Below are positions 1 to 10,964 of a stretch of 64,000 nt of DNA, in pieces. Numbering within the stretch: the stretch's first letter is position 1; every line of letters begins with the position of its first letter. Both the position numbers and the translations under genes were made by a program. This stretch comes from Calliopsis andreniformis (taxonomy: Eukaryota > Arthropoda > Insecta > Hymenoptera > Andrenidae). Location of the stretch: the NCBI RefSeq assembly GCF_051401765.1, contig NW_027480423.1:2046001-2110000 (forward strand), in the 5' to 3' direction. The notes beneath the pieces were generated by a model. That model ran no database searches, was not told the DNA's origin, and was given only the letters and a program-made list of their open reading frames with translations.

Positions 1-320
1 TATAAAACGAATAATTGCTGCCAGTGTAAAAGTTATGGTCTTTTCTACGTTCCGGGCAACCTAGGCTTCACACTATGGCGTTGTTCCACCAGATCGAATA
101 GTTAGGGCCTAAGAAATCAACACCAGAAGAATAAAATACAAAATAAGTACAACAGCCTTTACACCGTATAAAACGAATAATTGCAACCTGTGTGAAGGTT
201 ATGGTCATATCTACGTTCCGGGCAACCTAGGCTTCACCCTATGGCGTTGTACCAACAGATCGAATAGTTAGGGCCTAAGAAGTGAACGCCAGAAGCATAA
301 AATACAATATAAATACAACA
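1..320 (+). repeat. Two-monomer segment, copy 1 of a 12-monomer-spaced repeat
   Basis: The segment matches 1,993-2,312 at an offset of exactly 1,992 bp (12x166). Both carry the rare variants TTGCTGCCAGTG, CACACTATGGCG, AAGAAATCAACACC, CCTTTACACCG and GTGTGAAGG in the same order. Differences appear only towards the right end (ACCAACAG against ACCACCAG; GGGCC against GGTCC). The copy may extend left beyond the window. Confidence 0.85.
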
Positions 321-1992
321 GTTTTTCCATCGTATAAAACGAATAATTGCAACCAGTGTGAAAGTTGTGGTCATTTCTACATTTCGAGCAACCTAGGCTT
401 CACTCTAGGGCGCTGCTCCACCTGATCGAATAGTTAGGGCCTTAGAAGTCATCGCCAGAAGCATAAAATACGATATAAATTCAACAGCTTTTCCATCGTA
501 TAAAAGGAATAATTGCAAACAGTGTGAAAGTAATGGTCATTTCTACGTTCCGGGCAACCTAGGCTTCACTCTACGGCGTTGCTCCACCAGATCGAATAGT
601 TAGGGCCTAAGAAATCAACACCAGAAGCATAAAATACAATATAAATACAACAGTTTTTCCACCATATAAAACGAATAATTGCAACCAGTATGAAAGTTAT
701 GGTCATTTCTACGTTCCGCGCAATCTTGGCTTTACCCTAGTGCGTTGTTCCACCAGATGGAATAGTTAGGGCCTAAGAAGTCAACGCCAGAAGCATAAAA
801 TACGATATAAATACAACAGCTTTTCCATCGTATAAAACGAATAATTGCAACCAATGTGAAAGTTATGGTCATTTCTACACTTCGAGCAACCTAGGCTTCA
901 CTCTAGGGCGTTGCTCCACCTGATCGAATAGTTTGGGACTTAGAAGTCAACGCCAGAAGCATAAAATACGATATAAATACAACAGCTTTTCCATCGTATA
1001 AAATGAATATTTGCAAACATAGTGAAAGTAATGGTCATTTCTACGTTCCGGGCAACCTAGGCTTCACCCTAGGGCGTTGTTCCACCAGATGGAATAGTTA
1101 GGGCCTAAGAAGTCAACGCCAGAATAATAAAATACAATATAAATACAACAGTTTTTCCACCATATAAAACGAATAATTGCAACCAGTATGAAAGTTACGG
1201 TCATTTCTACTTTCCGGGTAACCTAGGCTTCACCCTAGGGCGTTGCTCCAACAGAGTGAATTGTTAAGGCCTTAGAAGTCAATGCCCGAAGCATAAAATG
1301 CAATAAAAATACAACAGTTTTTCCATCATATAACAGGAATAATTGCAATCAGTTTCAAAGTGATGGTCATTTCTACGTACAGGGCAAACTAGGCTTCACT
1401 CTAGGGCGTTGCTCCACCAGATCGAATAGTTAGGGCGTTAGAAATCAACGCCCGAAGCATAAAATACAAAATAAATAGAACAGTTTTTCCATCATATAAA
1501 ACGAATAATGGTAACCAGTGTGAAAGTTAAGGTCATTTCTACGTTCCGGTCAACCTAGGCTTCACTCTAGGACGTTGATCCACCAGATCGAATAGTATGG
1601 GCCTATGGTGTCAACGCCAGAAGCATAAAATACAATAAACGTGCAACAGTTTTTCCATCATATAACAGGAATAATTGCAATCAGTTTCAAAGTTATGTTC
1701 ATTTCAACGTTCCGGGCAACCTAGGCTTCACTCTAGGGCGTTGCTCCACCAGATCAAACAGTTAGGGCCTTAGATGTCAACACCAGAAGCATAAAATACA
1801 ATAAAGGTGCAACAGTTTTTCCATCGTATAACAGGAATAACTGCAAACAGTGTGAAAGTAATGGTCATTTCTGCGTTCCGGGCAACCTAGGCTTCAATCT
1901 AGGGCGTTGCTCCATCAGATCAAACAGTTAGGGCCTTAGAAGTCAACGGCCGAAGCATAAAATACAAAATAAATAGAACGGTTTTTCCATTG

Positions 1993-2312
1993 TATAAAAC
2001 GAATAATTGCTGCCAGTGTAAAAGTTATGGTCTTTTCTACGTTCCGGGCAACCTAGGCTTCACACTATGGCGTTGTTCCACCAGATCGAATAGTTAGGGC
2101 CTAAGAAATCAACACCAGAAGAATAAAATACAAAATAAGTACAACAGCCTTTACACCGTATAAAACGAATAATTGCAACCTGTGTGAAGGTTATGGTCAT
2201 ATCTACGTTCCGGGCAACCTAGGCTTCACCCTATGGCGTTGTACCACCAGATCGAATAGTTAGGTCCTAAGAAGTCAACGCCAGAAGCATAAATTACAAT
2301 ATAAGTACAACA
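1993..2312 (+). repeat. Two-monomer segment, copy 2 of a 12-monomer-spaced repeat
   Basis: This is the partner of 1-320, 1,992 bp downstream. To its right the sequence leaves the first copy and enters a different monomer order (TATATAATGTATATTTGC variant). The window start therefore holds about one 12-monomer period of an otherwise poorly ordered region. Confidence 0.85.
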
Positions 2313-2929
2313 GCTTTTCCATCGTATATAATGTATATTTGCAAACAGTGTGGAATAATGGTCACTTCTACGTTCCGGGCAACCTAGGCTTCACTCCAGG
2401 GTGTTGCTCCACCAGGTGGAATTGCTAGGGACTTAGAATTCAATGCCAGAAGCATAAAATGCAATATAAATTTAACAGCTTTTCCATCGTATAAAAGGAA
2501 TAATAGCAACCAGTGTGAAAGTTATGTTCATTTCAACGTTCCGGGCAACCTAGGCTTCACTCTAGGGCGTTGCTCCACCAGATCAAATAGTTAGGGCCTA
2601 AGAAGTCAACGCCAGAAGCATAAATTAAAATATAAGTACAACAGCTTTTCCATCGTATGTAATGTATATTTGCAAACAGTGTGGAAGTCATTGTCATTTC
2701 TACGTTCCGGGCAACCTAGGCTTCACGCTAGGGTGTTGCTCCACCAGATGGACTAGCTAGGGACTTAGAATTCAATGCCAGAAATATAATATGCAATATA
2801 AATATAACAGCTTTTCCATCGTATAAAAGGACTAATAGCAACCAGTGTGAAAGTTATGGTCATTTCAACGTTCCGGGCAACCTAGGCTTCACTCTAGGGC
2901 GTTGCTCCACCAAACCGAATAGCTAGGGC

Positions 2930-3215
2930 CTTAGAAGTCAACGCCAGAAGCATAAAATACAATATAGATGCAAAAGTTTTTCCATCGTATAACAGGAATA
3001 ACTGCAAACAGTATGAAAGTACTGGTTATTTCTACGTTCCTGGAAACCTAGGTTTCACTCTAGGTCGTTGCTCCACCATATCGAATAGCTAGGGACTTAG
3101 AATTCAACGCCATAAGAATAAAATACAATATAAGTACAACAGTTTTTCATCGTATAAAATGAATAATTGCAACCAGTGTGAAAGTTATGGTCACTTGTAC
3201 ATTTCGAGCAACCTA
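2930..3215 (+). repeat. Segment duplicated 33 monomers downstream, copy 1
   Basis: Matches about 8,410-8,695 at an offset of 5,480 bp (33x166 + 2). Shared rare variants are ATATAGATGCAAAAG, ACTGGTTATTTC, TTCCTGGAAACC, TAGGTCGTTG and a one-base loss in AGTTTTTCATCG. Confidence 0.8.
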
Positions 3216-3269
3216 GGTTTCACTCTGGGGTGCGTTGCTCCACCTGATCGAATTGTTAGGGCCTTAGAA

Positions 3270-3870
3270 GTCAACGCCAGAAGCATAAAATACAATAAAG
3301 ATGCAACAGTTTTTCCATCGTATAACAGGAATAACTGCAAACAGTGTGAAAGTACTGGTCATTTCTACGTTCCGGGTAACCTAGGTTTCACTCTAGGGCC
3401 ATGCTCCACCAGATCAAATAGCTAGGGACATAGAATTCAACGCCATAAGTATAAAATACAATAGAAATATAACAGTTTTTCCATCGTATAAAACGAATAT
3501 TAGCAACCAGTGCGAAAGTTATGGTCATTTCTACATTTCGAGCAACCTAGGTTTCACTCTGGGGCGTTGCTCCTCCAGATCAATCAGTTAGGGCCTTAGA
3601 AGTCAACGCCCGAAGCATAAAATGCAAAATAAATAGAACAGTTTTTCCATTGTATAAAACGAATAAATGCTAGCAGTGTAAAAGTTATGGTCATTTCTAC
3701 GTTCCGGGTAACCTAGGCTTGACTCTAGGGAGTTGCTCCACCAGATCGAATAGTTAGGGCCTTAGAAGTCAACGCCCGAAGCATAAAATGCAAAATACAT
3801 AGAACAGTTTTTCCATTGTATAAAACGAATAACTGCAACCAGTGTGAAAGTACTGGTCATTTCTGCGTTC
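3270..3870 (+). repeat. Segment duplicated 20 monomers downstream, copy 1
   Basis: Matches about 6,591-7,191 at an offset of 3,321 bp (20x166 + 1). Shared variants include ACATAGAATTCAACGCCATA or its close form, GAATATTAGCAACC, CTGGGGCGTTGCTCCTCC, ATCAATCAGTTAGGG, AATAAATGCTAGCAG and GACTCTAGGGAGTTG. The homology fades where copy 1 reads GCGTTCCGGG and copy 2 ACGTTCCGGG. Confidence 0.8.
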
Positions 3871-5277
3871 CGGGCAACCTAGGCTTCACCCTAGGGCGTT
3901 GTTCCACCACATGGAATAGCTAGGGCCTAAGAAGTCAACGCCAGAAGCATAAAATACGATATAAATACAACAGCTTTTCCATCGTATAAAACGAATAATT
4001 GCAACCCGTGTGAAAGTTATGGTCATTTCTACGTACCGGGCAACCTAGGCTTTACTCTAGGGCGTTGCTCCACCAGATCGAATAGTTAGGGCCTTAGAAG
4101 TCAACGCCGGAAGCATAAAATACATTATAAATACAACAGTTTTTCCATCATATAAAACGAATGATGGCATCCAGTGTGGAAGTTATGGTCACTTCTACGT
4201 TCCGGGCAACCTAGGCTTCACTTTAGGGCATTGCTCCGCCAGATCAAATAGTTAGGGCCCAAGAGGTCAACGCCAGAAGCATAAAACGCACCATAAATAC
4301 AACAGATTTTCCATCGTATAACAGGAATAACTGCAAACAGTGTGAAGGTACTGGTCATTTCTGCGTTCCGGGTAACCTAGGTTTCACTCTAGGGCGTTGC
4401 TCCAAGAGATCGAAAAGGTAGGGACTTAGAATTCAACGCCAGAAGAATAAAATACAATATAAGTACAACAGTTTTGCCATTGTATAAAATGAATATTTGC
4501 AAACATTGTCATAGTAATGGTCATTTCTACGTTTCGGGCAACCTATGCGACACTCTAGGGCGTTGCTCCACCACATCTAATAGCTACGGCCTTAAAATTC
4601 AACGCGAGAAGAATAAAATGCAATATAAATACAACAGCTTTTCCATCGTTTAAAATGAGTAATTGCAAACAGTGTGAAAGTAATGGTCATTTCTACGTTC
4701 CGGGCAACCTAGGCTTCACTCTAGGGCGTTGCTCCACCAGATCGGCTAGTTGAGGGCCTTAGTAGTCAACGCCAGAAGCATAAAATACGATATAAATAGA
4801 ACAGTTTTTCCATCATATAAAACGAGTGATAGCAACCAGTGTGGAAGTTATGGTCACTTCTACGTTCCGGGCAACCTAGGCTTCACTTTAGGGCGTTGCT
4901 CCACCAGATCACATAGTTAGGGCCTAAGAAGTCAACGCCAGAAGCATAAAATGCAACATAAATACAACAGATTTTCCATCGTATATAATGTATATTTGCA
5001 AACAGTGTGAAAGTAATGGACATTTCTACGTACCGGGCAACATAGGCCCCACTCTAGGGCGTTGCTCCACCAAATCGAATAGCTACGGCCTTAGAAGTCA
5101 ACGCCGGAAGCATAAAATACAATATAGATGCAAAAGTTTTTCCATCGTATAACAGGAATAACTGCAAACAGTATGAAAGTACTGGTCATTTCTACGTTCC
5201 GTGAAACCTAGGTTTCACTCTAGGTCGTTGCTCCACCATATCGAATAGCTAGGGACTTAGAATTCAACGCCATAAGA

Positions 5278-6409
5278 ATAAAATACAATATAAATACAAC
5301 AGTTTTTCCATCATATAAAACGAATGATAACAACCAGTGTGAAAGTTATGGTCATTTCTACGTGCCGGGCAACCTAGGCTTCACTCTAGTGCGTTGCTCC
5401 ACCAGATCGAATAGTTAGGGCCTTAGAAGTCAACGCCCGAAGCATAAACTACAAAATAAATACAACAGTCTTTCAATCGTATAAAACGAATAATTGCAAC
5501 CTGTGTGAAGGTTATGGTCATATCTACGTTCCGGACAAACTAGGCTTCACTGTAGGGTGTTGCTCCACCAGATCGAATAGGTAGGGCCATAGAAGTCAAC
5601 GCCCGAAGCATAAAATACGATAAATATACGAGAGTTTTTCCATCGTATAACAGGAATAATTGCAACCAGTGTGAAAGTGATGGTCATTTCTACGTTCCAG
5701 GCAACCTTGGTTTCACTCTAGGGCGTTGTACCACCAGATCAAATAGTTACGGCCTAAGAAGTCAACGCCAGGGGCATAAAATACAACATAAATACAACAG
5801 ACTTTCCATCGTATATAATGTATATTTGCAAACATTGTGAAAGTAATGGTCATTTCTACGTACCGGGCAACCTGGGCTCCACTCTAGGGCGTTGCTCCAC
5901 CAAATCGAATAGCTAGGGCCTTAGATGTCAATGCCAGAAGCATAAAATACGATATAAATAGAACAGCTTTTCCATCGTATAAAAGGAATAATTGCAAACA
6001 GTGTGAAAGTAATGGTCATGTCTACGTTCCGCGCAACCTAGGCTTCACGCTAAGGCGTGGTTCCACCAGATCGAATAGTTAGGGCCTAAGAAGTCAACAC
6101 CAGAATAATAAAATACAAAATAAACACAACAGCCTTTACACCGTATAAAACGAGTAATTGCAACCTGTGTGAAGGTTATGGTCATATCTACGTTCCGGGC
6201 AACATAGGCTTCACTATAGAGCGTTCCTCCACCAGATCGAAATGTTAGGGCCTACGAAGTCAACGCCCGAAGCATAAAATACGACATAAATACAACAGCA
6301 TTGCCATCGTATAAAATGAATAATTGCAAACAGTGTGAAAGTAATGGACATTTCTACGTACCGGGCAACCTAGGCCCCACTCTAGGGCGTTGCTCCACCA
6401 AATCGAATA
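5278..6409 (+). repeat. Seven-monomer block, copy 1 of a 12-monomer-spaced repeat
   Basis: About 1.13 kb matches 7,270-8,401 at an offset of exactly 1,992 bp (12x166). I could see only a handful of substitutions, for example GTTACGGCC against GTTATGGCC and CACTCTAGG against CACCCTAGG. Distinctive shared monomers include GATAACAACCAG, GGACAAACTAGG, AAATATACGAGAG, CCAGGGGCATAAAA and GTCATGTCTACG. After about 6,410 this copy continues into a repeat of its own left part (the CATAAACTTCAAAAT type). Confidence 0.88.
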
Positions 6410-6590
6410 GTTAGGGCCTTAGAAGTCAACGCCCGAAGCATAAACTTCAAAATAAATACAACAGTCTTTCAATCGTATAAAACGAATAATTGCAACCTGT
6501 GTGAAGGTTATGGTCATATCTACGTTCCGGACAAACTAGGCTTCACTGTAGGGTGTTGCTCCACCAGATCGAATCGTTAGGGCCTTAGAA

Positions 6591-7191
6591 GTCAACGCCA
6601 GAAGCATAAAATACAATAAAGATGCAACAGTTTTTCGATCGTATAACAGGAATAACTGCAAACAGTGTGAAAGTACTGGTCATTTCTACGTTCCGGGTAA
6701 CCTAGGTTTCACTCTAGGGCCTTGCTCCACCAGATCAAATAGCTAGGGACATAGAACTCAACGCCATAAGTATAAAATACAATTGAAATATAACAGTTTT
6801 TCCATCGTATAAAACGAATATTAGCAACCAGTGTGAAAGTTATGGTCATTTCTACATTTCGAGCAACCTAGGTTTCACTCTGGGGCGTTGCTCCTCCAGA
6901 TCAATCAGTTAGGGCCTTAGAAGTCAACGCCCGAAGCATAAAATGCAAAATAAATAGAACAGTTTTTCCATTGTATAAAACGAATAAATGCTAGCAGTGT
7001 AAAAGTTATGGTCATTTCTACGTTCCGGGCAACCTAGGCGTGACTCTAGGGAGTTGCTCCACCAGATCGAATAGTTAGGGCCTTAGAAGTCAACGCCCGA
7101 AGCATAAAATGCAAAATGCATAGAACAGTTTTTCCATTGTATAAAACGAATAACTGCAACCAGTGTGAAAGTACAGGTCATTTCTACGTTC
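6591..7191 (+). repeat. Segment duplicated 20 monomers downstream, copy 2
   Basis: Partner of 3,270-3,870. It lies directly left of the second seven-monomer block (7,270-8,401). Blocks that were apart on the left side have therefore become adjacent here, as expected from out-of-register exchange. Confidence 0.8.
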
Positions 7192-7269
7192 CGGGCAACC
7201 TAGGCTTCACTCTAGGCCGTTGTTCCACCAGATCGAATAGTTAGGGCCTAAGAAGTGAACGCCAGAAGC

Positions 7270-8401
7270 ATAAAATACAATATAAATACAACAGTTTTTC
7301 CATCATATAAAACGAATGATAACAACCAGTGTGAAAGTTATGGTCATTTCTACGTGCCGGGCAACCTAGGCTTCACTCTAGTGCGTTGCTCCACCAGATC
7401 GAATAGTTAGGGCCTTAGAAGTCAACGCCCGAAGCATAAACTACAAAATAAATACAACAGTCTTTCAATCGTATAAAACGAATAATTGCAACCTGTGTGA
7501 AGGTTATGGTCATATCTACGTTCCGGACAAACTAGGCTTCACTGTAGGGTGTTGCTCCACCAGATCGAATAGGTAGGGCCATAGAAGTCAACGCCCGAAG
7601 CATAAAATACGATAAATATACGAGAGTTTTTCCATCGTATAACAGGAATAATTGCAACCAGTGTGAAAGTGATGGTCATTTCTACGTTCCAGGCAACCTT
7701 GGTTTCACTCTAGGGCGTTGTACCACCAGATCAAATAGTTATGGCCTAAGAAGTCAACGCCAGGGGCATAAAATACAACATAAATACAACAGACTTTCCA
7801 TCGTATATAATGTATATTTGCAAACATTGTGAAAGTAATGGTCATTTCTACGTACCGGGCAACCTGGGCTCCACCCTAGGGCGTTGCTCCACCAAATCGA
7901 ATAGCTAGGGCCTTAGATGTCAATGCCAGAAGCATAAAATACGATAAAAATAGAACAGCTTTTCCATCGTATAAAAGGAATAATTGCAAACAGTGTGAAA
8001 GTAATGGTCATGTCTACGTTCCGCGCAACCTAGGCTTCACGCTAAGGCGTGGTTCCACCAGATCGAATAGTTAGGGCCTAAGAAGTCAACACCAGAATAA
8101 TAAAATACAAAATAAACACAACAGCCTTTACACCGTATAAAACGAGTAATTGCAACCTGTGTGAAGGTTATGGTCATATCTACGTTCCGGGCAACATAGG
8201 CTTCACTATAGAGCGTTCCTCCACCAGATCGAAATGTTAGGGCCTACGAAGTCAACGCCCGAAGCATAAAATACGACATAAATACAACAGCATTGCCATC
8301 GTATAAAATGAATAATTGCAAACAGTGTGAAAGTAATGGACATTTCTACGTACCGGGCAACCTAGGCCCCACTCTAGGGCGTTGCTCCACCAAATCGAAT
8401 A
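7270..8401 (+). repeat. Seven-monomer block, copy 2 of a 12-monomer-spaced repeat
   Basis: Partner of 5,278-6,409. Its right edge at about 8,400 joins a segment related to 2,930-3,215, with AGCTAGGGCC and the ATATAGATGCAAAAG variant. The same ATATAGATGCAAAAG type also occurs at about 5,108, upstream of copy 1, so the junction resembles a crossover between misaligned monomers. Confidence 0.88.
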
Positions 8402-8409
8402 GCTAGGGC

Positions 8410-8695
8410 CTTAGAAGTCAACGCCAGAAGCATAAAATACAATATAGATGCAAAAGTTTTTCCATCGTATAACAGGAATAACAGCAAACAGTATGAAAGT
8501 ACTGGTTATTTCTACGTTCCTGGAAACCTAGGTTTCACTCTAGGTCGTTGCTCCACCATATCGAATAGCTAGGGACTTAGAATTCAAAGCCATAAGAATA
8601 AAATACAATATAAGTACAACAGTTTTTCATCGTATAAAATGAATAATTGCAACCAGTGTGAAAGTTATGGTCATTTCTACATTTCGAGCAACCTA
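8410..8695 (+). repeat. Segment duplicated 33 monomers downstream, copy 2
   Basis: Partner of 2,930-3,215. It differs at a few sites, such as AACAGCAAAC for AACTGCAAAC and AATTCAAAGCC for AATTCAACGCC. It continues into the CTGGGGCGTTGCTCCTCC monomer type that is also found near 3,560 and 6,880. Confidence 0.8.
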
Positions 8696-9470
8696 GGTTT
8701 CACTCTGGGGCGTTGCTCCTCCAGATCAATCAGTTAGGGCCTTAGAAGTCAACGCCCGAAGCATAAAATGCAAAATAAATAGAACAGTTTTTCCATTGTA
8801 TAAAACGAATAAATGCTAGCAGTGTAAAAGTTATGGTCATTTCTACGTTCCGGGCAACCTAGGCTTCAATCTAGGGCGTTGCTCCACCAGATCAAACAGT
8901 TAGGGCCTTAGAAGTCAACGGCCGAAGCATAAAATACAAAATAAATAGAACGGTTTTTCCATTGTATAAAACGAATAATTGCTACCAGTGTAAAAGTTAT
9001 GGTCTTTTCTACGTTCCGGGCAACCTAGGCTTCACACTAGGGCATTGCTCCTCCAGATCAATCAGTTAGGGCCTTAGAAGTCAACGCCCGAAGCATAAAA
9101 TGCAAAATAAATACAACAGTTTTTCCATCATATAAAACGAATGATAACAACCAGTGTGAAAGTTATGGTCATTTCTACGTGCCGGGCAACCTAGGCTTCA
9201 CTCTAGTGCGTTGCTCCACCAGATCGAATAGTTAGGGCCTAAGAAGTGAACGCCAGAAGCAAAAAATACAATATAAATACAACAGTTTTTCCATCATATA
9301 AAACGAATGATAACAACCAGTGTGAAAGTTCTGGTCATTCCTACGTGCCGGGCAACCTAGGCTTCACTCTAGGGCGTTGCTCCACCAGATCGAATAGTTA
9401 GGGCCTTAGAAGTCAACGCCCGAAGCATAAACTTCAAAATAAATACAACAGCCTTTCAATCGTATAAAAC

Positions 9471-9975
9471 GAATAATTGCTACCAGTGTGAAAGTTATGG
9501 TCATTTCTACTTTCCGGGCAACCTACGCTTCACCCTAGGACATTGTTCCACCAGATGGAATAGTTAGGGCCTAAGAAGTCAACGCCAGAAGCGTAAAATA
9601 CGATAAAGATGCAACAGTTTTTCCATCGTATAAAACGAATAATTGCAACCAGTGTGAAAGTTATGGTCATTTCTACGTTCCGGGCAACCTAGGCTTCACC
9701 CAAGGGCGTTGCTCCAACAGATTGAGTAGTTAGGGCCTTAGAAGTCAATGCCCGAAGCATAAAATGCAATAAATATACAACAGTTTTTCCATTGTATAGC
9801 AGGAATAATTTGCAACCAGTGTGATAGTAGTGGTCATTTCTGCGTTCCGGGCAACCTAGGGTTCTCTCCAGGGCGTTGCTCCCCCAGATCGAATAGTTAC
9901 GGCCTAAGAAGTCAACGCCAGAAGCATAAAATACGATAAAGATGCAACAGTTTTTCCATCGTATAAAACGAATAA
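9471..9975 (+). repeat. Three-monomer marker segment, first copy
   Basis: Matches about 13,621-14,125 at an offset of 4,151 bp (25x166 + 1). It runs from a CTTTCCGGGCAACCTACG monomer through the AACAGATTGA and GTATAGCAGG cassette. It is the leftmost of eleven copies of the cassette in the window. The flanks on both sides differ from those at 13.6 kb. Confidence 0.8.
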
Positions 9976-10964
9976 TTGCTACCAGTGTGAAAGTTATGGT
10001 CATTTCTACTTTCCGGGCAACCTAGGCTTCACCCTAGGGCGTTGTTCCACCAGATCGAATAGTTAGGGCCTAAGAAGTGAACGCCAGAAGCATAAAATAC
10101 AATATAAATACAACAGTTTAACCATCATATAAAACGAATGATAGCAACCAGTGTGAAAGCTATGGTCATTTCTACGTTCCGGGCAACCTAGGCTTCACTC
10201 TAGGCCGTTGTTCCACCAGATCGAATAGTTAGGGCCTAAGAAGTCAACGCCAGAAGCATAAAATACGATATAAATACAACAGCTTTTCCATCGTATAAAA
10301 CGAATAATTGCAGCCAGTGTGAAAGTTATGGTCATTTCTACGTACCGGGCAACCTAGGCTTTACTCTAGGGCGTTGCTCCACCAGATCGAATAGTTAGGG
10401 CCTTAGAAGTCAACGCCGGAAGCATAAAATACATTATAAATTCAACAGTTTTTCCATCATATAAAACGAATAATTGCTACCAGTGTAAAAGTTATGGTCT
10501 TTTCTACGTTCCGGGCAACCTAGGCTTCACTTTAGGGCGTTGCTCAACCAGATCAAATAGTTAGGGCCTTAGAAGTCAACGGCCGAAGCATAAAATACAA
10601 AATAAATAGAACGGTTTTTCCATTGTATAAAACGAATAATTGCTACCAGTGTAAAAGTTATGGTCATTTCTACGTTCCGGGCAACCTAGGCTTGACTCTA
10701 GGGAGTTGCTCCACCAGATCGAATAGTTAGGGCCTTAGATGTCAACGCCGGAAGCATAAAATGCAAAATACATAGAACAGTTTTTCCATTGTATAAAACG
10801 AATAACTGCAACCAGTGTGAAAGTACTGGTCATTTCTGCGTTCCGGGCAACCTAGGCTTCACCCTAGGGCGTTGTTCCACCAGATGGAATACCTAGGGCC
10901 TAAGAAGTCAACGCCAGAAGCATAAAATACGATATAAATACAACAGCTTTTCCATCGTATAAAA

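Larger units (their letters stand above)
1..9470 (+). repeat. Array domain I: diverged monomer mosaic
   Basis: This left part holds about 57 monomers that differ from their neighbours more than elsewhere, with many private substitutions such as CACTATGGCG, TTTAGGGCATTG and GTAATGGACA types. Only partial local duplications are visible: a 12-monomer spacing twice, a 20-monomer spacing and a 33-monomer spacing. It lacks the long near-identical units seen to the right. The likely reading is an older or less recently homogenised part of the array. The right boundary is approximate; it is set where the first copy of a marker cassette shared with domain II appears (about 9,470-9,975). Confidence 0.7.

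Noticed and set aside
3159..3425. Zinc-knuckle-like plus-strand peptide (CxxCxxxxH)
   Set aside because: The fourth ligand at the spacing of a CCHC knuckle is missing (Gly there). The block shifts frame in adjacent monomers, and ordinary monomers stop it at the AATAGTTAG region.
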